Positions 19,601 through 28,000 of a DNA stretch of 64,000 bases are shown one piece after another. The stretch is from Mucilaginibacter sp. UR6-11 (lineage in GTDB: Bacteria; Bacteroidota; Bacteroidia; Sphingobacteriales; Sphingobacteriaceae): NCBI RefSeq assembly GCF_020880695.1, contig NZ_JAJIWO010000002.1, forward strand, positions 496,432 to 560,431, in the 5' to 3' direction. Both the position numbers and the translations under genes were made by a program. The notes under the pieces are model-generated. The model did no database searches, was not told the origin of the DNA, and saw nothing but the letters and a program-made list of their open reading frames with translations. Position 1 is the first letter of the stretch. Every line of letters begins with the position of its first letter.

Positions 19601-20051
19601 CGTAGGTGATATACGGGTTTTCCAGGTCAACCCAGTAGCCCATTTTTTCGGTCAGGTCGTTCCAGATATCGGTATAACGCATTACCTCCTTGCGGCAGGC
19701 GTCGTTATACTCTTTAACGGTTATTTTTTTGCCGATATCTTCTTTGGTAATGCCCAGCGCCTTTTCAACAGCCAGCTCAATAGGCAGGCCGTGGGTATCC
19801 CAGCCGCCTTTGCGTTTTACCTGGTAGCCTTTAAGCGTTTTATAACGGCAAAAAATATCTTTAATGGCGCGCGCCATTACGTGGTGAATGCCCGGCATGC
19901 CGTTGGCGCTTGGCGGGCCTTCATAAAATGTATATGGGTTATCGGCAGGGCGGCTGCTGATGCTTTTTTCGAAGATGTTATTCTTCTTCCAAAACTCCAG
20001 CACATCTTTGCCGGTTTGCGATAAGTTTAACTGCTTGTATTCCTTGTACAT
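16668..20051 (-). CDS. ileS: Isoleucyl-tRNA synthetase, type 2, with swapped signature motif
   Basis: Charges tRNA-Ile with isoleucine. It has 1127 residues, longer than type 1 bacterial IleRS (about 930). The motif WDTHGLPIELAVEK, the CP1 editing domain (AWTTTPWTLPSNSALAVG), WYVRLSRRRFW and the lack of a cysteine-rich C-terminal zinc domain place it in the type 2 (eukaryote-like) clade. The KMSKR loop is intact at residues 677-681. The usual HxGH signature is replaced by G54-I-H-H57 in ANGMPGIHHVMARA. It is the first gene of an operon with dksA and lspA, joined without spacers. Confidence 0.96.
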   Translation of the reverse strand: MYKEYKQLNLSQTGKDVLEFWKKNNIFEKSISSRPADNPYTFYEGPPSANGMPGIHHVMARAIKDIFCRYKTLKGYQVKRKGGWDTHGLPIELAVEKALGITKEDIGKKITVKEYNDACRKEVMRYTDIWNDLTEKMGYWVDLENPYITYENNYIESLWWILKQLHDKGFLYKGYTIQPYSPKSGTGLSSHELNQPGTYKMVKDTTITAQFKVKRDKDSEFLYSDINTDLFILAWTTTPWTLPSNSALAVGEKISYVKVATFNPYTFEPITVVLAKDLVSKLFKADGENASFADYKAGDKLIPWTIKDTFAGSQLVDIHYEQLLPYVTNADLQKNGFRVIAGDFVTTEDGTGIVHIAPTFGADDFRVAKEAGVPPVMVQDEAGKDVPLVDKQGRFVNEVTDFAGRYVKEEYYSAEERAVEGFKPTDVLISIKLKTENKAFDVKKYEHSYPHSWRSDEPILYYPLDSWFIKTTAVKDKMVGLNKTINWKPESTGTGRFGNWLENLVDWNLSRSRYWGTPLPIWREEDGGEEICIGSIAQLTAEIEKSIAAGFMPKGFVLEDMHRPYVDDVILVSSTGNKMLREPDLIDVWFDSGAMPYAQWHFPFENKEEFKNSYPADFIAEGVDQTRGWFFTLHAIAVMLSEASDEIKEINAEVGNKGVAFKNVISNGLVLDKNGNKMSKRLGNGVDPFATIEQFGADAPRWYMISNAAPWDNLKFNVDGIDEVRRKFFGTLYNTYTFFVMYANIDKFTYAEPEIAINDRPEIDQWIISLLNTLSKEVDAFYADFEPTKAARAIQDFVDAHLSNWYVRLSRRRFWKSDNSADKLSAYQTLYTCLTTVAKLMSPIAPFFAERLYTDLNSITKKEQFESVHLAYFPEYKANLVNVKLEERMQMAQDISSLALSLRKKVGINVRQPLSKILLPILDKEFKNQVDQVKDLILSETNIKDIEYITDTAGFIKKKIRPNFKALGAKVGKDMKVVADVINNFTQNDITQLETAGSVNILDAKYLITADDVEIIAEDVPGWQVANLGKLTVALDVTLTEELKEEGISRELINRIQNLRKTKGFEVTDRVTVRLTDHPFISRALNNNLSYICAEILADSITLDNQLNDGESATIEDNEIIIAINKV

Positions 20052-20164
20052 TTATATATTATCCCCTCGATTTTAGAGGTTGCAAAAGTACGGAATTTAG
20101 GTTAAAAAATGTATAAGATATGAAGATGAAATTGCAATGTATGCTATTAAAATAACAGAATCTT

Positions 20165-20292
20165 CTTTTCCGCGCAGCGAAAAGGGGGGTGGTGGGTTCT
20201 GGTTGCTATGTTAGACGCGCGCTGTGGACTCACCCGGTCATCGCTTTGCTCGACCACCCTCTCTTCGCCTTCGGCGGAAAGAGGGGAAGGAA
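20165..20292. repeat. Diverged copy of the palindromic repeat, right after the DUF559 stop
   Basis: It has the same hallmarks as the tandem array at 20691: a CCGCGCAGCGAA stem at the left, GACTCACCCGGTCATCGC in the middle and the CCCTCTCTTCGCC/GGCGGAAAGAGGG stem at the right, with a degenerate centre. Its right end lies about 5 bases from the stop codon of the DUF559 gene. Confidence 0.75.
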
Positions 20293-20297
20293 ATAAA

Positions 20298-20669
20298 TCA
20301 GGTAGTTAGATGCTCTTTTATTTTTTCTAACACCTGTAAGGGGTTAACAATGATATCATCGTTCCTGAATCTTATAATGTTTAAGCCCAAACCTTTTAAT
20401 ACTTCATCTCTGTTTTTGTCGTACTCCTTTTTAAATAAATGAACAGGGCCATCGGCCTCTATTACCAATTTGGCTTCATGGCAATAAAAATCAGGTATAT
20501 AATATAAACGCTTTCCAAAAGATGATGTAATACAAACAGGATATTGTCTCAGGAATTTTTGATTGCAAAACTGTCGGCTCCGAAGATATGACCATAAGAC
20601 TTTTTCGGCAACAGTTTCCCGCTGGCGTAATTCTCTGCATATAGCTATAATAGACGGCATCTTAAGCAA
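20298..20669 (-). CDS. DUF559 domain protein (Vsr/restriction-endonuclease-like fold)
   Basis: A 123-residue protein of the DUF559 family, related to very-short-patch-repair and PD-(D/E)XK nucleases. Conserved features are the N-terminal helix RQRETVAEKVLWSYLRSR, then KFLRQYPV, YIPDFYCHEAKLVIEADG (P59-D60-F61, E71, D73-G74), and RDEVLKGLGLNIIRFRNDDI. The core acidic residues are present, so it may cut DNA; the target is unknown. ATGs at 20669 and 20660 are both possible. The gene fills the space between two copies of a palindromic repeat, which suggests that gene and repeat are linked. Confidence 0.85.
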   Translation of the reverse strand: MLKMPSIIAICRELRQRETVAEKVLWSYLRSRQFCNQKFLRQYPVCITSSFGKRLYYIPDFYCHEAKLVIEADGPVHLFKKEYDKNRDEVLKGLGLNIIRFRNDDIIVNPLQVLEKIKEHLTT

Positions 20670-20690
20670 GATAATAAAACAAAAGTAGAA

Positions 20691-21195
20691 AACCCTCTTT
20701 CCGCGTAGCGAAGAGAGGGTCGCGCTCGCAGAGTCGCGGGGTGAGTCAACGGCGCGCGTTTATTGCCGCCAGGCTCCGCTTCCCTATCGACTCACCCGAT
20801 CATCGCTTTGCTCGACTACCCTCTCTTCGCCTTCGGCGGAAAGAGGGTAGGGAGATAAATAAGGCAAGATAATAAACAAAAATAGAAAACCCTCTTTCCG
20901 CGCAGCGAAGAGAGGGTCGCGCTCGCAGAGCCGCGGGGTGAGTTAACGGCGCGCGTTTATTGCCGCCAGGCTCCGCTTCCCTATCGACTCACCCGGTCAT
21001 CGCTACGCTCGACCACCCTCTCTTCGCCTTCGGCGGAAAGAGGGGAGGGAGATAAATAAGGCAAGATAATAAACAAAAATAGAAAACCCTCTTTCCGCGC
21101 AGCGAAGAGAGGGTCGCGCTCGCAGAGCCGCGGGGTGAGTCAACGGAGCGCGTTCGCTACGCCCGACCACCCTCGCTTCCCCTCCGGTGGAAAGA
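20691..21195. repeat. Tandem array of a palindromic 197-bp repeat (two full units and one shortened)
   Basis: Units begin at 20691, 20888 and 21085, an exact 197-base period. Each starts with an inverted-repeat stem (CCCTCTTTCCGCG..CGAAGAGAGGG) and ends with a second stem (CCCTCTCTTCGCC..GGCGGAAAGAGGG); the two ends are inverted copies of each other, as are GGGTGAGTC and GACTCACCC inside. About 35 bases of AT-rich linker (AGATAAATAAGGCAAGATAA) join the units. The third unit lacks its central part and has changed ends. No coding gene is seen; the open frames across it are shadows. Confidence 0.9.
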
Positions 21196-21255
21196 CGCCC
21201 ACTTGTTACTGCTCTATTTTTAATTAAATTTACGTTCGCCATTCTTACCATAATC

Positions 21256-23139
21256 ATGAAAAAATACCCGTTAAACCTGTATATCATTATTTTGATAACC
21301 CTTCCATTTTACGCACCGGCGCAAAGCAATGATAAATTTAAAGTGACCGACCGTTTTTTTGGTGTGCATTTTGATTTTCATGCAAACCCGGATACCCGGG
21401 AAATAGGCAAAACACTTACGGCTGCCAATATTGATTATATGCTGGATAAGGTGCAGCCCGATTTTATCCAGGTTGATACCAAGGGCCATCCCGGTATAGC
21501 CAGCTACCCAACTCGGGTAGGGGTGGCCGCGCCGGACATTGTGTTGGACCCATTAAAGCTTTTCAGGCAGGAAACCGCGAAGAAAGGCGTGGGCCTGTTT
21601 TCGCATTTCTCGGGGATACTGGATGCGCAGGCGGTTAAAGACCACCCCGACTGGGCGCGGGTAAACCGCAACGGGAAGCCGGATGCCGGGGCGACCTCTA
21701 TATTTGGCCGGTATGCCGATGCTTACTTTATCCCGCAGATTAATGAATTAAGCAGCCGGTACCAGGTAAATGGTGTTTGGGTTGACGGCGAATGCTGGGC
21801 CCTGCAGCCGGATTACTCGCCGGCGGCCATCGAGGCCTATAAGAAATTCAGCGGGAAACAGAACGTCCCTTATTCAGAAAATGATGCGGATTGGGCGGCC
21901 TACAAACAATTTACCCGCGACGCCTTTCACCGGTATTTAACCCATTATATCAAAGCCATCCATAAGTTTAACCCAAAGCTTATTGTAACCAGCAACTGGT
22001 CGTTCTCCTCGTTCATGCCGGGGGTAGTTGATGCGCCGGTAGATTATTTATCAGGCGATTTTACCAGTGACGCCGTGCCTGACGTTGAATTTGAGGCCCG
22101 GGCCCTGGCGCCGCAGGGCAAGCCGTGGGACCTGATGGCCTGGGGTTTTATGGCCGATAAAAACGGTAAGGGCCATTTCTGGAAAAGCGCCCGTCAGCTT
22201 GAACAAAAAGGCGCCCTGGTTTTGGCGCATGGCGGCGGCTACCAGGTTTATATCAATCAAAACCGCGACGCATCCTTGCCATTAACAACAGTACCGATGC
22301 TGACCGAGGTTTCTTTGTTTTGCCACGACCGAAAAGATTATTGCTATCAAACAACGCCGGTTCCGCAGGTGGCCCTGTTGCTGTCAGAAACCGGGCATTA
22401 TAATGAGTCGCCGGGGATCTTTGAGAACGGGCAGGGCGGCAACAACAATATAAAAGGCACGCTGGCTATGCTGCTAAACTCGGGATACAGTGTAGAGGTT
22501 TTGCAGGAGCATCACCTGGAGAATACGTTAACCAGATATCCACTGCTGGTTATTACCGAGTGGCGTACCTTATCACCCCAGTTTATCAGCAGGGTAGAGG
22601 ACTATGTGCACCAGGGCGGTAAAGTTTTAGCCATAGGCGATAAGCACCTGTTCGCCAAAATATTGCCCGCGACCGTAGCGGTTGGCACGAATAATATAGC
22701 CGGGTTGCCGGTGCGGATGCAAACTTACGGTAAAGGCGCTATTGCGTGTATTGACGATAATATATCGCTTAAATACGGCAAAACCGGCAATGATACCCTG
22801 CGGCAGGCAGTTGCCGGGATAGTTGCAAAGCTGTTCCCTGATCCCAAAGTAACTATCAGCAGCCCGGCAAAAATCCACGTTACGTTAAACAGTAAAAACA
22901 AGAGCACGCTCATTCATTTAGTTAACGTGAATGATCATTTTGATACATCAAGTAATAACGAGCCCGACTTTAAACTGCCGGCAATTACCGAGACAATAAA
23001 CATAGCGCTAACCACAACAAGGCCGCACACCATTAAACTGCAGCCCGAAAATACAGACTTGCCGTTTACGTATGAAAACGGGGTGGCCAGATTTAGTGTG
23101 CCGGGTATTGATGTGTATTCGATTGTGGAGGTAAAATAG
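21256..23139 (+). CDS. Putative glycoside hydrolase (GHL6/GH42-like) with trimerisation-type domain
   Basis: An exported protein of about 627 residues; the ATG at 21256 gives a clean signal peptide (LYIIILITLPFYAPAQS). Residues about 30-340 look like a TIM-barrel hydrolase of the hypothetical glycosyl hydrolase 6/GH42 type: FGVHFDFHANP, GVGLFSHFSGIL, YQVNGVWVDGECWA (with a candidate catalytic Asp/Glu pair), KLIVTSNWSFSS and WDLMAWGFM. Residues about 370-510 resemble the class I glutaminase-like beta-galactosidase trimerisation domain (PLLVITEWRTLSPQFISRVEDYVHQGGKVLAIGD). A beta-rich tail completes it. Substrate unknown; no SusC/D pair is adjacent. Confidence 0.7.
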   Translation: MKKYPLNLYIIILITLPFYAPAQSNDKFKVTDRFFGVHFDFHANPDTREIGKTLTAANIDYMLDKVQPDFIQVDTKGHPGIASYPTRVGVAAPDIVLDPLKLFRQETAKKGVGLFSHFSGILDAQAVKDHPDWARVNRNGKPDAGATSIFGRYADAYFIPQINELSSRYQVNGVWVDGECWALQPDYSPAAIEAYKKFSGKQNVPYSENDADWAAYKQFTRDAFHRYLTHYIKAIHKFNPKLIVTSNWSFSSFMPGVVDAPVDYLSGDFTSDAVPDVEFEARALAPQGKPWDLMAWGFMADKNGKGHFWKSARQLEQKGALVLAHGGGYQVYINQNRDASLPLTTVPMLTEVSLFCHDRKDYCYQTTPVPQVALLLSETGHYNESPGIFENGQGGNNNIKGTLAMLLNSGYSVEVLQEHHLENTLTRYPLLVITEWRTLSPQFISRVEDYVHQGGKVLAIGDKHLFAKILPATVAVGTNNIAGLPVRMQTYGKGAIACIDDNISLKYGKTGNDTLRQAVAGIVAKLFPDPKVTISSPAKIHVTLNSKNKSTLIHLVNVNDHFDTSSNNEPDFKLPAITETINIALTTTRPHTIKLQPENTDLPFTYENGVARFSVPGIDVYSIVEVK

Positions 23140-23250
23140 TAAATAATACATTGCCTGTTCGCCAACCCCGGGCTTAATCCCGCAACATAAATCGCGCTCA
23201 CCGCACGGCAAAATCTTTTTATGCTATTAGAGGCTATTTTTTTAACTATT

Positions 23251-23356
23251 AGGGTGTTCCGGTTAACCATAAGGGTGTTCCACTTAACTGTTAAGGGTGT
23301 TCCGCTTCGTTCCAGGGTGTTCCGCTTCGTTCCGCTCAGGCAAAGTGGAACACCCT
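23251..23356. repeat. Short AGGGTGTTCC direct repeats ending in an inverted copy
   Basis: AGGGTGTTCC occurs at 23251, 23272, 23294 and 23314 (spacing 21, 22 and 20), and the reverse complement GGAACACCCT at 23347-23356 can pair with any of them. The segments between also repeat in part (GCTTCGTTCC twice). Intergenic, between the hydrolase and kinase genes. Confidence 0.8.
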
Positions 23357-23414
23357 GTGGTTATTGGTTAAAGCCGGCCGGCACATCTCCTTTCTTTTCG
23401 TTAAATTTGAGGCA

Positions 23415-23780
23415 ATGAAAAAACTCATCCGCAGTTTTGGTTATGCATTTAAAGGATTGGGCCATGCCGCCAAAACGCAGCTTAACTTCAGGATACACCT
23501 GGTAGCTTCCCTGTTGGCTATATTTATGGGCTACGCGCTGCATATTGCGGTAAACGAGTGGCAATGGATCATCCTGTGCATCGCGCTGGTGCTGATGGCC
23601 GAGCTGTTTAATACGGCCCTGGAGTTCCTGGTCGACCTGGTATCGCCCGATTATAATGAGCTGGCGGGCCATGTCAAAGATATTGCTGCAGGCGCGGTAG
23701 TGATTGCCGCGTTGTTTGCTGTGGTAACCGGTGCTATCATTTTTTTACCCAAACTGCTGTTGTTGATCCATGCTGCATAA
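23415..23780 (+). CDS. Diacylglycerol/undecaprenol kinase (DgkA family)
   Basis: A small inner-membrane lipid kinase of 121 residues and three membrane helices. The start at 23415 (MKKLIRSFGYAFKGL) is preferred to an upstream one because it begins with the amphipathic family N terminus. The active-site signature is intact: E63-LFNTALE-70, D74 and HVKDIAAGAV at 86-95. In most non-proteobacterial relatives the substrate is undecaprenol, recycling the cell-wall lipid carrier; substrate choice is inferred. The 3' end overlaps recO by 11 bases, so the two are coupled. Confidence 0.9.
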   Translation: MKKLIRSFGYAFKGLGHAAKTQLNFRIHLVASLLAIFMGYALHIAVNEWQWIILCIALVLMAELFNTALEFLVDLVSPDYNELAGHVKDIAAGAVVIAALFAVVTGAIIFLPKLLLLIHAA

Positions 23781-24495
23781 AACCCGGGGCATCGTACTTA
23801 AAACTACCGACTATGGCGAAACCAGCGTTATCGTACAGGTTTTTACCGAAAAGCTGGGTTTGCAATCGTACATCATCAACGGGGTAAAGAAGCCCAGAGC
23901 CAAAATAAGCCGCAATATGCTGCAGCCGCTGCATTTGCTGGACATGGTGGTGTATCATAAAAGCGCGGGCAACGTGCAGCGCATAGCCGAGTTAAAGACG
24001 TCGCCGGTATTACAAAGTATCCCGTATGATGTGATCAAAAGCAGCATGGCTATGTTCCTGAATGAGGTGCTGTATAAATCTATCCGGCAACAGTCGGCAG
24101 ACGAGAATTTATTCGATTTTGTTTTTAGCGCGATTGAATGGCTGGATCATCAAACAGTTGGGCTTGCTAATTTCCACCTGTTATTTTTGGTGCAGCTTAC
24201 CCGCTATTTAGGTTTTTACCCGGATAGATACCAGGCAAATGAAGCAGATTATTTTGATCTGAAGAATGGCGTTTTTATCAGGTACAAACCTGATAGTGTT
24301 TTATACCTGTCGCCGCCGCACACCCAAAACTTCGGCAAATTATTACAATGTAATTTTGAAAATCTGGCAACGCTAAAATTAACCAACGATGAGCGCCGCT
24401 ATTTAATAGCCAAGCTGCTTGAGTATTATGCGCTGCATATCGAGGGCTTTGGCAACATCAACTCGCACGAAATATTGGAAGAGGTACTGGGTTAA
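23770..24495 (+). CDS. recO: DNA repair protein RecO
   Basis: Mediator of RecFOR recombination repair: binds single-stranded DNA and helps RecR load RecA on SSB-coated DNA. At 241 residues it has the family length. The N-terminal OB fold is seen (MLHKTRGIVLKTTDYGETSVIVQVFTEKLG, VNGVKKPRAKISRNMLQPLHLLDM), followed by the helical C-terminal domain. The CxxC zinc motif of some RecO proteins is absent. It overlaps the kinase gene by 11 bases upstream and the convergent small gene by 4 bases downstream. Confidence 0.93.
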   Translation: MLHKTRGIVLKTTDYGETSVIVQVFTEKLGLQSYIINGVKKPRAKISRNMLQPLHLLDMVVYHKSAGNVQRIAELKTSPVLQSIPYDVIKSSMAMFLNEVLYKSIRQQSADENLFDFVFSAIEWLDHQTVGLANFHLLFLVQLTRYLGFYPDRYQANEADYFDLKNGVFIRYKPDSVLYLSPPHTQNFGKLLQCNFENLATLKLTNDERRYLIAKLLEYYALHIEGFGNINSHEILEEVLG

Positions 24496-24743
24496 ATGTG
24501 CAGCCCTAAAACCTGTTTCTTAATAAAATCGATAGATGAATCGGGCAACTGTGCGCCGCCGGTTTGGGTTAATGTGCCGTCGTTATTTATTTTAAGCTCG
24601 GCCTCCATATTTTCATCAATTTTAACATGCAGCATTTGCTGCTCTTTCTCTACCAGGCAAGGCACTTCGCGGCCCGAGTAGTTTAGTTGAAATTGATATT
24701 TTCCGTCTTTATCTGCTGGTATGGTATCTTGATGTTCAATCAT
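24492..24743 (-). CDS. Small conserved-type hypothetical protein
   Basis: An 83-residue acidic protein with alternating strands (DGKYQFQLNYSGREVPCLVEKEQQ, LHVKIDENMEAELKINNDGTLTQTGG) and a C-terminal helix. There is no signal peptide or named motif. It converges on recO with a 4-base overlap of the ends. The even amino-acid composition and clean ATG favour a real gene; function unknown. Confidence 0.65.
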   Translation of the reverse strand: MIEHQDTIPADKDGKYQFQLNYSGREVPCLVEKEQQMLHVKIDENMEAELKINNDGTLTQTGGAQLPDSSIDFIKKQVLGLHI

Positions 24744-25069
24744 GGCGTAGTGTTTTATTTTTATAACACCATAACCCGCCCGATGTTTATTTAATTAATT
24801 AAAATAAAGCCATTAATCAAAAAGAGAGAACTTTTAGGGGGCTCTCTCTTTTGTATTAACTGACTCATTAACTTACCATAAAGAACAATTTGGTTTAGTT
24901 CGATAATAACAATTACACAAATATATACCCGATAGATTTAGCAGACTAATTTTTTAACCTATTTTAACATATTATTTTTGCACACTTTGTGTATTAATTA
25001 ACATTTATGGTGTCGGGGCTTATTTAATTGATAAAATCGTAAAAATGAGCACTATAAATAAAATTAAGA
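24744..25069. other. 326-bp intergenic stretch
   Basis: AT-rich. It contains a hairpin at 24819-24852 and nothing else recognisable. Confidence 0.5.
24819..24852. terminator. Terminator-like hairpin
   Basis: Stem AAAAGAGAG/CTCTCTTTT around a G-rich loop, with A before and T after. It lies about 220 bases beyond the stop of the large NHL-repeat gene. Confidence 0.6.
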
Positions 25070-28000
25070 CTACCTGATTAGGGCAACATAGCCGCTGATT
25101 TTCGGCGTATTATTATTAAGATCAATAACATAATAATAAGTGCCCGCAGGTAAAATATGATCATTGATTGTGCCGTCCCATGATTTACTATAACCTTTTG
25201 ACTGATAAAGCCTCGTGCCAAAACGGTTATAGACAGTTACCTCGCAATTTGGATATGTATTTAATCCGGCAATTTGCCATGAGTCGTTTATACCATCGCC
25301 ATTGGGTGTAAATGTATTGGGCGGAGTAACAACTGGCGGGGGTAATACGGTTTCTGCTAATGGTAAACTGGTTGCCGGCGTCATGCAACTGGTATTTGAG
25401 GAAATAGTACAGGTAATTTTATCGGCATTTGATAGAGAGGAGGTGGTAAAAGTACCGCTATTGGTACCGGCATTTATCCCATTTACCTGCCATTGATAAT
25501 TAATGTTACTAACCGGATTTATAACCGTAGCTGTAAATGTAACCGGGTTGCCGGCATACACACTATTTGCCGATGCGGTTATGGTAACCGTTGGTGCCGG
25601 GCTCGCCGGGCTGATAATATTTACCGTTACGGGTGGAGATGTTAAAACCGGCGGGGTAAGGCATAGCGTACTTAAATCGGTAAACGTACAGGTAACCTTA
25701 TCGCCATCGGCAAAGTTACTGCTGGTATAGGTAGCGCTGTTACTGCCAACATCAACCCCGTTTATATGCCATTGATAAGTGGTACTGACTTGATTTGAAG
25801 TCGCCGTAAAAGTAACCGGTGTGCCGGCGCAAACCGGCCCGGATGCGGTTGAATTTATATTTGCCGAAAATGTGACAGAGGGTATTACAGTAACGCCGGT
25901 ATAGGTGCCTGAGCCCGTTGCGGGGCAGGCAGCATTATTGGTAACAATACATTTAATAACGTCGGTACCGGTAATGGTGTTCGTGCTGAAACTTGCATTG
26001 TTTGTGCCGGCATTAATTCCGTTGACTAACCATTGATAGCCGGGATTGGTGAGTGTACCCAGATTACTGACATTGGCAGTAAAAGTTACCGGAAGCCCCT
26101 GGCAAACACTGGCGGCGTTTGGAGTGACGGTTACCAGAGGCGCAACCGGTGCGGTAACTGTCAAAGTTTGCGATTTTGGTGCGGCATCATTATACAAATT
26201 ATTATCGCCGGGCTCGGATGCCGTTATTGTGGTTGTGCCGGCGCCAACAATATGTACCAGTCCGCTGTCATCAACTGTGGCTACAGCGGTGTTGCTGCTT
26301 AAATATTTAATTGGAAACAGTGATGAGGTTTGGCTGGTAGCCGCCGTGCTAAAATCAACATCACAGGTAAGTTTATTAGCTATCGCCGGAAAAACAACAA
26401 ATTGATTTCTTTTAATATTTTGTATCTGAATGGCAGTGCCGGCAGTGAAATGTGTAGTTGCAGCCTGCGATGCGGTGATTGTTGTAGTGCCCGGTGCCAA
26501 TATATGCAAAACGTTATTTGCGTCAACAAAAATAATTGAGGGGTCGCTGCTGGTAAATAAAATAGAGGTTTCGGTATTATTGCTGTTGGCAAAGATGGTA
26601 ATGGTATTATCCGGGTTGATCCTTGACGCCGGATTGCTGAAAGTAATGACAGTGGGTGTAACCTGAAGAGTTATTACGCCGATATTTACGATTGTTGTAC
26701 TGCTTCCGCCGCCATTATAAGCGGTTATTGAATATGGGGTGGATGGCGTTAACGCGGTTGGTGTGCCGCTGATAATGCCTGTGGTAATATCAAATGATAG
26801 GCCCGCGGGTAGCGGTTTGTCGATAGTATAGCCCGATACAATTATTTTCTTTATTAAATTGTTACCACTGTCAGCCACATATAAATTACCCCGGCCGTCA
26901 AGTATCAGGCCGATGGGCCCGTTAAAATTTCCATTGGTGGCAATAGCTGTTATAACCCCGGTTGGTGAAATGCGTTTAATACTGTTACTGTTTTGTTCGG
27001 TCACATAACAGTTGCCGCTGCCATCAATTCTGATTTCACGTGGAAAATTTAAACCGGTTGCAAAAGTTGTAACAACACCTGCCGGGCTGATTTTTCTGAT
27101 GGCGCTATTTCCAGCATCGGCTACATATAAATTGCCGGCGGCATCTATGCCAACGCCGGTTGGCGTACTAAAACTTGCTGCTGTACCGGTTGCGTTTATA
27201 AACCCGCTCCCGGAATGTCCGGCTACGGTTGACACGACACCGGCCGGTGTGATTTTTCTGATCAGGTTATTTCCCTGGTCTGCAACGTATATATTCCCTG
27301 CCGGATCTATTGCTAATCCTCTGGGGTTATAGAAACTCGCAGAGGTGCTGCTGCCATCAGCCGATCCCTGTAGCCCGCTACCTGCAAATGTGGATACCTG
27401 ACCGGCCGGCGTTATTTTTCTAATCAGGTTATTGCCTTGATCGCCTATATATAAATTACCTGCCCCATCAGTAATAATCCCATCCGGCTCGTAAAAAGTT
27501 GCAGTGTTACCCGGGCCATTATTAGCACCAACATTACCCGTGCCGGCCATTGTCGTTAACTGTCCGGTAAGTATATTTATCTTTTTGATTTGATTGTTTC
27601 CCCAGTCATCCACATAAACATAATCCGCATCTACCCCTACCGCGGTTGAGGCGTTGAATCCTCCGCTGGCAAAGGTGCTAACCTGACCGTACACGGTAGC
27701 TGGGACCGCGCCTCCTGTATTATTTGGAGCTAAGGGCGTAATAGGGACATTGATGTCGTAATTTTGCGGTGTTACGTAACTGATATTTGGGGCGGCGATT
27801 GCCGGTGGGGCAGATGAATTTGCATTTACTGTAATATTCACAACAGTACTGCTCATCCCGTCTCCATTATGGGCAGTGACGATGTAGTTGGTAGCAGGTG
27901 ATGCCGCTGTTGGGGTGCCGCTAAAAGTCCCGGTTAAAGAATCAAATATAATACCTGCGGGGGGCGGCAGGTCAATAGTATAGCCGGTGGGATTGACTTT

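Noticed and set aside
20691..21195. CRISPR array
   Set aside because: Units are 197 bases with copied linkers, not short repeats separated by unique spacers, and no cas gene is present.
21003..21287. Minus-strand ORF across the 197-bp repeat array
   Set aside because: It lies within non-coding palindromic repeats and shows no protein-like features.
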